A stretch of 64,000 bases of DNA from Anaerolineae bacterium (GTDB lineage: Bacteria; Chloroflexota; Anaerolineae; Aggregatilineales; Phototrophicaceae). This document shows, piece by piece, positions 27,359 through 35,208 of the stretch (the first letter of the stretch is position 1; each line of letters begins with the position of its first letter). Where the stretch lies: contig JAJEGA010000101.1 of NCBI GenBank assembly GCA_022820125.1, forward strand, positions 1-64,000, written 5' to 3'. A model generated the notes under the pieces. The model did no database searches. It was given only the letters and a program-made list of their open reading frames with translations, and was not told where the DNA came from. Position numbers and translations under genes: made by a program.

Positions 27359-28183
27359 ATGGTCGAATTAAATGGAAAAGTCGCTTTTGTAACCGGCGCG
27401 GCGGGGCTGAAAGGCATCGGCCACGCCATTGCCGTGCGCCTCGCCGAGAGGGGCGCCAGCGTCGCGGTCAATGACCTGCATCCCTCCGAGAGCAGACGCC
27501 AGAACTTGCAAGATGTCATCTCCGAGATTGAAGGCTTGGGGGGGGGGCGCTGTCTGGCGGTTTATGGCGATATCGCCGACAGCGCGCAAGTCGAGCGGAT
27601 GTTCGCCGAAGTGTGCAATCATTTTGGCCGGCTGGATATCATGGTCAATAATGCGGCCGCGCCTTCAGGACCAGATCGCGTGCCATTGGTGGACCTGCAA
27701 GAAGAGCACTTTGACCGGGTGCAGCGAGTGAATGTTCGCGGGACATACCTCTGTTGCCGCGCCGCTGCCCGACAGATGCTCGCGCAGGGCGAGGGCGGCC
27801 GCATCATCAACATCTCATCGGTAATTGGCAAACATGGCGTGGCGCTTTATGCGGCCTATGCCGCCTCGAAATTTGCCATCCGCGGCCTCACCCAATCGCT
27901 GGCGCATGAGCTTGGCCCCGACAACATCACGGTTAATGCCATCTGCCCCGGACTTACCGAAAGCGAGCGCGTTGATGACCTGGCTCACCAGCTGCATCCC
28001 AGCAACATCGCCACAGGCGTCTTTCGCAAAGAGATATTCGAACGCGCCATCCGCGAAAGCTCGCTGAAACGCGTGGGCAAGACCAGCGATATCGCCGATG
28101 CGGCCGCCTTCCTCGCCAGCGACTACGCCAGCTATATCACCGGACAGTCACTGGTGGTTGATGGCGGCCACATCATGGATTAG
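27359..28183 (+). CDS. Short-chain dehydrogenase/reductase 1
   Basis: A 274-residue classical SDR. The cofactor motif is TGAAGLKGIG near residues 12-21, NNAAAPSG is the second conserved stretch, and the catalytic pair is Y-x3-K in YAAYAASK near residues 160-168. The C-terminal SLVVDGGHIMD is typical. It would oxidise or reduce an alcohol group with NAD(P). It resembles the next gene closely enough, for instance in VPLVDLQEE versus VPVVDLEED, to suggest an ancient tandem duplication. Confidence 0.9.
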   Translation: MVELNGKVAFVTGAAGLKGIGHAIAVRLAERGASVAVNDLHPSESRRQNLQDVISEIEGLGGGRCLAVYGDIADSAQVERMFAEVCNHFGRLDIMVNNAAAPSGPDRVPLVDLQEEHFDRVQRVNVRGTYLCCRAAARQMLAQGEGGRIINISSVIGKHGVALYAAYAASKFAIRGLTQSLAHELGPDNITVNAICPGLTESERVDDLAHQLHPSNIATGVFRKEIFERAIRESSLKRVGKTSDIADAAAFLASDYASYITGQSLVVDGGHIMD

Positions 28184-28206
28184 GTAGACCGCTCAGGAAG
28201 GTGTCT

Positions 28207-29028
28207 ATGTACAACTTGAATGGCAAGGTTGCATTAGTTACAGGCGCAGCGGGCGCCGCCGGCATCGGTCGCGCAATCGCCCTGCGGCTGGCGCAAGAGG
28301 GCGCGGACCTGGTCGTCAACGATCTGCTTGAAGACGACGGGATCCGTTCCGGTTTACCCGATGTGGTCGCCGAGATCGAAGGCTTGGGTCAGTGCGCTCT
28401 GGCGGCTTATGCCGATGTTTCGCAGGCGGACGAAGTCGAGCGTATGGTTGCGCAGGCGCTTGAGCGCTTCGGCAGAATCGATATTCTGGTAAACAACGCC
28501 GGCGCCCCTGCCGGGCGCGATCGCGTGCCGGTGGTTGACCTGGAAGAAGACGCTTTCGATCTCGTGCAGCGAGTCAACGTCAAAGGCACCTATCTGTGCT
28601 GTCGCGCGGTGGCGCGGCACATGCTGGATCGCGGTGGGGGCGGCACAATCATCAACATATCGTCTATGGCGGGCAAGTTTGGGGTTCCCCGTTACGCCGC
28701 CTATTGCGCCTCGAAGTTCGCCGTGCGCGGCTTCACCCAGGCGCTGGCGCGCGAGCTGGGGGCAGCGGGGATCACCGTTTACGCGATATGCCCGGGCTTG
28801 ATCGCAAGCGAACGGATTGACGATATGGCGGCTGCCCTTGCCCCGGACGGCGTCGACCCAGCCGACCATCGAGAAGTGATGATCGCTGATTCCATCAAGA
28901 ACTCGGCTTTAGGGCGAATGGTCGGGCAAGACGACGTCGCTGATATTGCGGCTTTTCTCGCTTCCGATCAAGCCGATTTTATGACGGGCGCGTCCTTGAC
29001 CGTGGACGGCGGTTTTCGCTCCGAATAG
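28207..29028 (+). CDS. Short-chain dehydrogenase/reductase 2
   Basis: A 273-residue classical SDR with TGAAGAAGIG at the cofactor site and YAAYCASK as the catalytic motif. Eighteen bases or so separate it from the preceding SDR. AGGAAGG ends five bases before the ATG at 28207, which decides this start over a GTG at 28201. It shares its domain order and several loops with the 27359 protein, and the pair may act on related substrates or successive steps. Confidence 0.9.
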   Translation: MYNLNGKVALVTGAAGAAGIGRAIALRLAQEGADLVVNDLLEDDGIRSGLPDVVAEIEGLGQCALAAYADVSQADEVERMVAQALERFGRIDILVNNAGAPAGRDRVPVVDLEEDAFDLVQRVNVKGTYLCCRAVARHMLDRGGGGTIINISSMAGKFGVPRYAAYCASKFAVRGFTQALARELGAAGITVYAICPGLIASERIDDMAAALAPDGVDPADHREVMIADSIKNSALGRMVGQDDVADIAAFLASDQADFMTGASLTVDGGFRSE

Positions 29029-29061
29029 GCTAGCGACCCTGGCAGCGCAAAAGGAAAGCAA

Positions 29062-29862
29062 ATGGCGCAAGAACGGCTGAAAGACAAGATCGCTCTGGTC
29101 GTTGGCGCCGGCTCGCGCGGTGAGCCCGCCGGCACAGGCTACGCAACGGCGAAGCTCTTCGCACAGCAGGGCGCATCGGTTGTCGTGGCGGATAACTCCC
29201 GCCAGCGCGCCGAAGCGACCAAGCGCGAGATCATTGACGGCGGTGGCATCGCCACGGTCGTCATCGCCGATGTCAGCAAAGAAGAGGATTGTCGAGCGAT
29301 GGCGGACGCCTGCCAAGAAACTTATGGCCGCCTCGACATCCTCGTCAATAACGTCGCAACCCATGGATCAGGCAATGTGACCGATGTCAGCAGCGATGAG
29401 TTGGATCACGTATTCGCAATCAACCTCCGCAGCATGATGCTGACCTGCAAATACGCGATACCGTTAATGAAAGCTAGCGGCGGCGGCTCAATCATTAACA
29501 TTTCTTCAATTGATGGCTTGCGCGCCGGCATGCGCCCGAATGTGCCCTACGCCGTCACAAAAGCGGGAGCAGCGCAGCTCGCGCGCCTGCTCGCGGTCCA
29601 TCACGGACGTGACAATATCCGCGCCAACTGCATCGCCCCTGGTCACATTTACGCGCCATTTGTCAAGCAGATCAACGACGAACAGCGAGCCTTGCGCAAG
29701 AACGCGGCGCCCTTGGGCACAGAGGGGGACGCCTGGGATATCGCTTGGGCCGCGCTCTTTCTGGCAAGCGATGAGGCGCGCTGGATATCGGGGGTCGTTT
29801 TGCCCATCGACGGCGGCTTGCTGGCAGCCACTCCCTTAGCGGTCTACGACAACCTCAGCTGA
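29062..29862 (+). CDS. Short-chain dehydrogenase/reductase 3
   Basis: A 266-residue SDR, more distant from the two before it. The glycine motif is GAGSRGEPAGTG near residue 16, the NNVATHGSGN stretch replaces NNAG, and the catalytic Y-x3-K is in VPYAVTKAG near residue 155. The C-terminal ISGVVLPIDGG fits the family. GGAAAG precedes the ATG. It ends the run of decarboxylase-like and dehydrogenase genes. Confidence 0.9.
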   Translation: MAQERLKDKIALVVGAGSRGEPAGTGYATAKLFAQQGASVVVADNSRQRAEATKREIIDGGGIATVVIADVSKEEDCRAMADACQETYGRLDILVNNVATHGSGNVTDVSSDELDHVFAINLRSMMLTCKYAIPLMKASGGGSIINISSIDGLRAGMRPNVPYAVTKAGAAQLARLLAVHHGRDNIRANCIAPGHIYAPFVKQINDEQRALRKNAAPLGTEGDAWDIAWAALFLASDEARWISGVVLPIDGGLLAATPLAVYDNLS

Positions 29863-29926
29863 GGCCAAGCCCTTTCCCTTTTCCCGCCTAGCGTCATCCA
29901 TTCACATTCGCTGAGGAGAAAACACA

Positions 29927-29989
29927 ATGTATAGCACATATTTTCTACTTATCCTTCTTCCCGCGGAACAAGCGCGGAAGCCAAGCTGA
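29927..29989 (+). CDS. Possible 20-residue leader peptide or truncated gene start
   Basis: The ATG at 29927 has GAGGAGA seven bases upstream, a good ribosome site, but the frame stops after 20 codons. Residues 5-12 are hydrophobic (YFLLILLP). It may be the decayed start of an exported protein or a leader peptide. No homology is recognised. Confidence 0.3.
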   Translation: MYSTYFLLILLPAEQARKPS

Positions 29990-30247
29990 AAGCATTAATT
30001 TCTTGCACAGCCGGCTTGATACGTGTATACTGTATAAATATAGGAATTGTAGCAGGATGCGTACTCTGGCATCGATTCGCTTCGATAGCCGCGGGCCGCC
30101 AGGATGATAGTGATCGTTAAAGTTCTGCCGCTATGGTGGGATAGAACTTTACGGATTTACAGCCGAGATTAGACTTTAGAATTGGCTCTCGTTGCCGTTT
30201 CATGCGGCCGCGATGCAGCAACCGTCACCTGGCGGCGATAAACGAAA

Positions 30248-30271
30248 AAGAAGAGGCGCCTGCCTCTTCTT
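30248..30271 (+). terminator. Strong hairpin, first of three before the primase
   Basis: AAGAAGAGGC (30248-30257) pairs fully with GCCTCTTCTT (30262-30271) around the loop GCCT. The ten-base perfect stem followed by TCC and not a long T-run suits a structured RNA as well as a terminator. Confidence 0.5.
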
Positions 30272-30306
30272 CCAATTCGAGCGCGATCTGCTGCATAAAA
30301 TAAGAG

Positions 30307-30336
30307 GATCGGCCGGTGTTTGCCCAGCAGCCGATC
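30307..30336 (+). other. Second hairpin before the primase
   Basis: GATCGGC (30307-30313) pairs with GCCGATC (30330-30336) around a 16-base loop. It may be part of a folded leader or antisense RNA region. Confidence 0.4.
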
Positions 30337-30352
30337 TCTCTCACGTCTGCAT

Positions 30353-30383
30353 CTGCCCAGAAAATGGGGCAGTTTGCTTCTCT
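30353..30383 (+). terminator. Third hairpin with T-rich tail
   Basis: CTGCCC (30353-30358) pairs with GGGCAG (30367-30372), followed by TTTGCTTCTCT. It could end a short upstream transcript or attenuate the primase. Confidence 0.45.
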
Positions 30384-30446
30384 TTTATCCTAACACTTTG
30401 CGCCTGCCTTTGGCAAGTATAGGAAGAAAACGAGCGGAATTAAGCG

Positions 30447-32471
30447 ATGAAAATCAGTGAAGATTTGCTGCAAAAGACATTGATGGAAAGAGCGAAGACT
30501 TTGGCTCGGGCCGGTTATTCCCCGATACCGGTTCAGGGCAACAACGCTCCCAGCGAGCCGAAGCGGCCCGCCGTGAGCTGGCGCAAATTTCAGCGGCGGA
30601 TCGCCACCGACGCTGAAATCGACTTGCTCTTCAAGGAGAAAGTGACCGCGCTGGGTATTGTTTGCGGCCGGGTTTCGAAACTCTTGGTGATCGACTTTGA
30701 CGATGTATTGCGTTATCAGCGCTTTTGCCGGCACCTGCCGCAATTTGCTAACACATACACGGTGAAGACCAAACGTGGATTCCATCTTTATTTTCGGACT
30801 ATGGAGAAGGTGCCAAGCCATCAATTTGATGGGGGCGATGTCAAAGCGGAACGATCTTATGTGGTTGCGCCACCGTCGGCGATCGGGAACTTCGTCTACC
30901 GTTGCATCAACAAGAATGCGAAGCGAGAACTGCTGAAGCATGATGTAGACCAGTTGCTGAATTATTTTCACGTCAAGTCGGCGGGGCATGTGATAGCCGG
31001 CAGGCCGATCAGAGAGCGAGAAGACGTGGATCTGGGTCGCCTGTATCGACGGCTCGCGCCTAGGATGGGCCGCAATAACGCGCTGTATCGAGTCGCGTCA
31101 ATTGGGCGTGAGGCGAACATGAGCAAGGCAGAGGTGGAGAAGCAATTGCTGCAAGCGCATGGGGAGATGCCCGGGCATCACGGACACAAGAAAGAGAGCC
31201 TGGCCGAACGCTGGCAAGAGGGTATGCGCACTATTGCCAGCGCGTTTGTGAGAGTCAGCGGAGCGCAGCATGGGAAGGTTGGCATAGCGAATTCGATAAG
31301 GGAGCAACTCTTGAAGGCGCAGCGGTCGACGGTAGTAGCGCGTTTGCTGGATATTTTTGTATTGGCTGGCTGGCAAGTGGATACGTACTTTAGTCTCAAG
31401 GAGGCGGAGAAGCTGGGGGAGCGCTTCGGTCTGAACCGGAAGAGCGTCATGCAAGCGCTCACTGGCGATCACAGTAGCTATGACGGCCGGCATATTATAA
31501 GTAGAAGATATGTAGAATACCTGGACATTGAGGGACTTAAAGGGCCCAGGCGCGGTCGGCCTGTCGAGCTGGCGTTTCAGGTGCCTTCAGTGTCGCGGCT
31601 GCTGAGCGTGTTGAATGTGAGGCGATCGCCGAGTGATGTTATGCGGATCGAGGATGTAAGTTCGGCAAAAGCGTATCGGATGGCGGTGCATCGTGAGTAC
31701 GTTCGCCGGCTGTCACCGAGGTCGTCGCTGGCGCTGTTGGCGGCGCGTCTTGGTCTAAACGAGCGCACCATCCGGCGATACAATCGCGCGTTGGATGTAC
31801 AGTTGACTGCCTGCGTCGGGCGCTTGAAGTTGACGCGCGAGGCGCTGGACTGGTTGCCGAAGCGTGGCTGGCTCGCGCGGAGTAATAGCACGAAGGGATT
31901 CTGGCTGGAGGCGCATGACGGTCGGCGGCTGCCGGCTTGGCGGCACCTTGGGTCACGGCTGCTGAAAGCCGCTGAGGGCGATGCCCAGATCTGCGTGCGG
32001 CATGCGTCTGTATTCAGTTTGGAGGGTGAGGCGCGGGCGCCGCTGCAGTTTGAAGAGCTATCGCTGCGGCAGGTTGCGCGCTTGCTCCTGTTACGGAGCG
32101 GCGCCGAAGGGAGTGGCGGGCTTAGGTCCCGTCTGAATGAGGCGGTTGAGGCGGCTCGGAAGCGCGCCGCGGTTCTGCGCTATCAACGGACGCCGCTTAG
32201 CTTTGAGAGCGTTGACGCGCGTATAGCGGAAGATAAAGTGGCGGAGACGATCAACGGTTACCTCTGCGCTCGTGACGAGGCGGGCTTGGAGGTCCGGCGG
32301 CCCGCGCGGCGGGGTATCGCGTACCGGATGCTGAAGGAGTTTGGCAATGGGAATGTATACCTGGCGCTGCGCAGCGCGTATAAAGACGTGCTCGCGTCCT
32401 TGGCGCGTCATGCTCTACGGGCTGGCGATGGCGATCAGGGATTGGACCTGTTAACCCAGACTATGGCGTGA
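30447..32471 (+). CDS. Primase-polymerase (archaeo-eukaryotic type), plasmid/mobile-element style
   Basis: A 674-residue protein whose first 160 residues form a bifunctional primase/polymerase domain. The metal-binding DFD is at residues 83-85, the conserved histidine lies in GFHLYF (111-116), and YVVAPPS is at 138-144. Such enzymes prime replication of plasmids, phages and integrative elements. The remaining 500 residues lack a recognisable helicase ATPase motif. They include helix-turn-helix-like stretches such as SLALLAARLGLNERTIRRYNRAL (about 430-450), so the C-terminal half may bind DNA. It converges on parB and ends at a strong terminator. Confidence 0.85.
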   Translation: MKISEDLLQKTLMERAKTLARAGYSPIPVQGNNAPSEPKRPAVSWRKFQRRIATDAEIDLLFKEKVTALGIVCGRVSKLLVIDFDDVLRYQRFCRHLPQFANTYTVKTKRGFHLYFRTMEKVPSHQFDGGDVKAERSYVVAPPSAIGNFVYRCINKNAKRELLKHDVDQLLNYFHVKSAGHVIAGRPIREREDVDLGRLYRRLAPRMGRNNALYRVASIGREANMSKAEVEKQLLQAHGEMPGHHGHKKESLAERWQEGMRTIASAFVRVSGAQHGKVGIANSIREQLLKAQRSTVVARLLDIFVLAGWQVDTYFSLKEAEKLGERFGLNRKSVMQALTGDHSSYDGRHIISRRYVEYLDIEGLKGPRRGRPVELAFQVPSVSRLLSVLNVRRSPSDVMRIEDVSSAKAYRMAVHREYVRRLSPRSSLALLAARLGLNERTIRRYNRALDVQLTACVGRLKLTREALDWLPKRGWLARSNSTKGFWLEAHDGRRLPAWRHLGSRLLKAAEGDAQICVRHASVFSLEGEARAPLQFEELSLRQVARLLLLRSGAEGSGGLRSRLNEAVEAARKRAAVLRYQRTPLSFESVDARIAEDKVAETINGYLCARDEAGLEVRRPARRGIAYRMLKEFGNGNVYLALRSAYKDVLASLARHALRAGDGDQGLDLLTQTMA

Positions 32472-32522
32472 TCCGGGCCCAAGCATGTTGGCGAGGAGGC
32501 GCGCGACGGGAATAAGAGCGAT

Positions 32523-32542
32523 ACCGTTACTCGTGTAACGGT
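32523..32542. promoter_or_regulatory. Palindromic parS-like site 1
   Basis: ACCGTTACTC followed by GTGTAACGGT, a 20-base palindrome with one mismatch. It lies between the convergent primase and parB genes. A perfect copy lies at 32816. The core resembles ParB sites, which often centre on CACGTG. Confidence 0.65.
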
Positions 32543-32560
32543 TGGTCCGTCAAGGAGAGG

Positions 32561-32585
32561 GCACATCTGCGGATGTGCTTTTTTT
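32561..32585 (+). terminator. Rho-independent terminator after the primase gene
   Basis: GCACATC (32561-32567) pairs with GATGTGC (32572-32578) around TGCG, then seven T's. It serves the plus-strand transcript. Confidence 0.85.
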
Positions 32586-32625
32586 GCGTTGCTTGGCTTG
32601 GGAGCGCCGCTGGGATCTTGGGGAC

Positions 32626-33834
32626 TTAGCTTTGAGATTCGTCGATGTCGGCCATCAGCCGGAGCAGCTGGCGAATTTCAGCTTCTATCAGCTTTCGCAG
32701 CTTCGGGCGATTGTCGATATCGACTGCGTTGATTTCTTTGCGGAGTTTGTTGCGCCAATGGGTGGCGTCAGCAGCTAGACGCGCGATTGCGTCCTTCTTG
32801 CGTGCGCCTCGGGGAACCGTTACACGTGTAACGGTATCAAGAGCGGCTCGAAGCTTGCGCAATTCGCCTTCGCTCAGGTCTTCGTCATCGCCTTTGCGCC
32901 ACAGCTCGCCGGGCAGCCGCAGGAGCGCCCGATACTGCCGGAGTTGGCTGGCATCGGACAGACCCATGGCGTTGAGCAGCCGCTCTCCCTGACCGCGTGG
33001 AATACGCCATGCCGAGCCGTCAGCGACCTGCGCGTAAAATGCCTGTTCGCTGTCGCAGGCGTCGAACTTGCTGAAATTCTTCCAGCCGTGCAAATCCATC
33101 AAGAGCAGCGCCAACTGCCGCGCGCGACTGATGGCGTTGAGGTTGTCTCGCGCGTTGTTTTCGCTTGCCTGTCGCCAGACATCGACCTGCGTCACGATGC
33201 GCGCCGGAATCCGCGACCAATTGACGACGCTGCCATTGGGCCGCTTGTCGCCATCGCCAAACTTCCAATACAGAACGTGATAAGCCAGCCAGCGCCGTTC
33301 GCCGGTCTCGATTTCGTAAGCGCCGTCGTGCTGGACGAGGCTGATGGGATTGGACAAGCCGTCGCGGCGGATGCTGGCGGCAAGGTCGATCAGCTTCATG
33401 AGCGCTAGTTCTTTGCTCGCAGCCAACTGGCTGGAGAGCGGCGCCTCGCCATCCTGCCGTTCGGCGCGTTCGCCGCGATCGGTCTCCGCGCCCAAAAGGA
33501 AGTTGACGATGTCGTAATCCTTCTGTCCCTTCTCGAGCTGCACCTCGGTGATCCAGCGCTCGAAAATATCCACCATGTTCTTGGGATGCAGGGCGAAGAT
33601 ATCGGTTAAATCGTGCGGGATGCTGTAGCGCGGTTGGATGGAGTTCGGATGAATCTCGTGGATGCTGACCGCTTCAATCGGTTGGAACTCGCTATCGGCG
33701 GCCGCGATATCCAGCGCTAGTTCACCCAAGCCAAAGCCGATGGCATCGGCGGTTTTGGCGTCTAGCGTGTTGGGGTTGGCGAAGAGCAGGTTCTCTTCGT
33801 CCTGAATTTTGCGGCGGCGGTCACGACTGCTCAT
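32626..33834 (-). CDS. parB: ParB-like partition protein
   Basis: A 402-residue ParB/Spo0J-type protein. The CTP/DNA-clamp motif GERRWLA is at residues 178-184, preceded by a long N-terminal extension with [12 protein letters not shown] at 59-70, similar to the usual start of the ParB domain. A roughly 60-residue insert between these blocks is unusual. The C-terminal basic helices may contact a partition site. The start at 33834 overlaps parA by 14 bases; the open frame extends further but inside parA. The perfect 20-base palindrome at 32816-32835 is inside this gene. Confidence 0.85.
   Translation of the reverse strand: MSSRDRRRKIQDEENLLFANPNTLDAKTADAIGFGLGELALDIAAADSEFQPIEAVSIHEIHPNSIQPRYSIPHDLTDIFALHPKNMVDIFERWITEVQLEKGQKDYDIVNFLLGAETDRGERAERQDGEAPLSSQLAASKELALMKLIDLAASIRRDGLSNPISLVQHDGAYEIETGERRWLAYHVLYWKFGDGDKRPNGSVVNWSRIPARIVTQVDVWRQASENNARDNLNAISRARQLALLLMDLHGWKNFSKFDACDSEQAFYAQVADGSAWRIPRGQGERLLNAMGLSDASQLRQYRALLRLPGELWRKGDDEDLSEGELRKLRAALDTVTRVTVPRGARKKDAIARLAADATHWRNKLRKEINAVDIDNRPKLRKLIEAEIRQLLRLMADIDESQS
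32816..32835. promoter_or_regulatory. Palindromic parS-like site 2, within parB
   Basis: ACCGTTACAC and GTGTAACGGT form a perfect 20-base palindrome centred on CACGTG. It encodes part of a TVTRVTV stretch near the ParB C-terminus, yet differs from the intergenic copy at only one base. The conservation of a noncoding copy suggests selection on DNA. Confidence 0.7.
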
Positions 33835-34618
33835 ACATCCGTTCCTCCAACTGCTCCACCAGGCGCCAGGCATCTTCGGCGGTGCTGCTGCTGGGCGCCA
33901 GGGAGAAGACGGTACGGCGCGCGCTCGCCACTTCGGTCCAGATGGTGCGCACCGGGAGCGGCTTCCAGACGAGGCTGCCAAAGGTGTCTTGCAAGCGGCG
34001 CAAGTTGTCCTGATGTTCGAGGGTGCGGCCGCGGTACATCGTAGGCACGACCCCGAGGACCTTAATATCATTCAAATCATACTGTTGCCGAATCGGGCTG
34101 AACTGGTCTTTATGGGTCAAGCTCTCGCGCAAGCCGTCAAAGCTCCAAGCCTCGCATTTTGTTGGATAAATGATCCCGTCGGTCGCCATATATATAGAGG
34201 AATGCAGCAATGATGGGGTAGGCGATGTATCAAAAAATACAAAATCAATCGCGTGGCGCAATTGATTGAAGCGCTTCAAAACGGTGAAAGCATCGGATAT
34301 ATTTCCCGCGATGCTGCGCGTTTCTATGTTTGATGGCACGACCAGCAACTGTCCGACAGTGCTGTTGGCTTCGTCCGGCACGTTGAAGCGCTCCGGCGGC
34401 ACCGGGCGCAGCACCTTCTGGAAGGGCGCATTGCGGACTATGAGATCGTAGAAGCCCGGCTCCTTCGCCAAGCCGAAAGCAATGGTGGCATGCCCCTGGG
34501 GGTCGGCGTCAACCAAGATAACCCGCTTCCCGCGAATGGCCAATCCGGCGGCCAGATGAGTAGCCAGGGTCGTCTTGCCAACCCCGCCCTTTTCGTTCAG
34601 GAGTGTAATGATCTTCAT
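33821..34618 (-). CDS. parA: ParA-type partition ATPase
   Basis: A 265-residue deviant Walker A ATPase. KGGVGKT is at residues 10-16, with [10 protein letters not shown] near 37 and [15 protein letters not shown] near 130 as the A' and B motifs. ParA proteins form DNA-bound gradients that move ParB-centromere complexes. The lack of an N-terminal DNA-binding domain groups it with the small ParA forms. The upstream wHTH gene may take over the regulatory role. It is followed directly by parB with a 14-base overlap. Confidence 0.93.
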   Translation of the reverse strand: MKIITLLNEKGGVGKTTLATHLAAGLAIRGKRVILVDADPQGHATIAFGLAKEPGFYDLIVRNAPFQKVLRPVPPERFNVPDEANSTVGQLLVVPSNIETRSIAGNISDAFTVLKRFNQLRHAIDFVFFDTSPTPSLLHSSIYMATDGIIYPTKCEAWSFDGLRESLTHKDQFSPIRQQYDLNDIKVLGVVPTMYRGRTLEHQDNLRRLQDTFGSLVWKPLPVRTIWTEVASARRTVFSLAPSSSTAEDAWRLVEQLEERMYEQS

Positions 34619-34628
34619 AATATCTCAC

Positions 34629-34874
34629 CTACTCGCGCGCGTATGAGCGGGCGATTGAGTATTCGTAGCCGGTTACGCCGTTGTTGAATGTGACGATGCT
34701 GCGACGGAAAACGCCGTCATCCACCAATTTGTCCATCATCGTGATGAGATGCGGTGTCTTCTTCCGATTGAGCCGGTTGACGATCTCGGTGCGCGTAAGG
34801 GGACGTTCGCTGCGCGCCACGATGTCGATCATCAACTGTCGAGTTTCGGAACGAGGACGGTGGTCTTGGGACAT
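34629..34874 (-). CDS. Small winged-helix DNA-binding protein
   Basis: An 81-residue protein with a winged-helix look: LTRTEIVNRLNRKKTPHLITMMDKLVDDGVFRR (about residues 26-58) reads as helix, recognition helix and wing. It is the first gene of the parA-parB operon, with ten bases to parA. It could act as the operon's repressor. A short inverted repeat TATAG...CTATA overlapping the -10 may be its operator, which is inference. Confidence 0.7.
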   Translation of the reverse strand: MSQDHRPRSETRQLMIDIVARSERPLTRTEIVNRLNRKKTPHLITMMDKLVDDGVFRRSIVTFNNGVTGYEYSIARSYARE

Positions 34875-35208
34875 AGTTCAGCAGACTCCGCCATTAAACA
34901 GTATAGATACAATATAACTATAGCGTGTTTGACGGCATAAGGCAAGGCTAAACCTCAAAATTGATGAAATCGGTTGCGCATCGCATAATCACAAGCAGCG
35001 GGTCGGCAAGGCGCCAGAGGATGATAGCCCAAGCAAGAATAGAGCAAATGTTCTAGTCCACTTCATCACTCCAAGTCGCCGCTCAAATCTAGCATATCGC
35101 AGTCGCCGCCGAGTCGCCATATAATCATTTTGACGCGCAGCGGCAAGGGGGCGGAATATCCGGGGCGAGAAGGCATCGATCTCATTAACCGAGGCGCAGT
35201 CGGCGATT
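34875..35208. other. Divergent intergenic region, 334 bases
   Basis: It holds the par-operon promoter on the minus side and a TATAAT at 35120-35125 that may serve the helicase operon on the plus side without a clear -35. No gene is seen. Confidence 0.45.
34917..34945 (-). promoter_or_regulatory. Promoter of the wHTH-parA-parB operon
   Basis: Reading the minus strand, TTGCCT (34945-34940) and TATAGT (34922-34917) are 17 bases apart. A TATAG/CTATA inverted repeat at 34902-34922 overlaps the -10. Confidence 0.55.

Larger units (their letters stand above)
29863..30446. other. AT-richer region before the primase gene
   Basis: This 584-base gap holds a tiny ORF (29927), an AT-rich patch with TATACT and TATAAAT near 30026-30040, an inverted repeat TAAAGTTCT (30118-30126) / AGAACTTTA (30143-30151), and three hairpins between 30248 and 30372. 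It marks the left edge of the plasmid-like module. No integrase or attachment repeat is seen. Confidence 0.5.
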
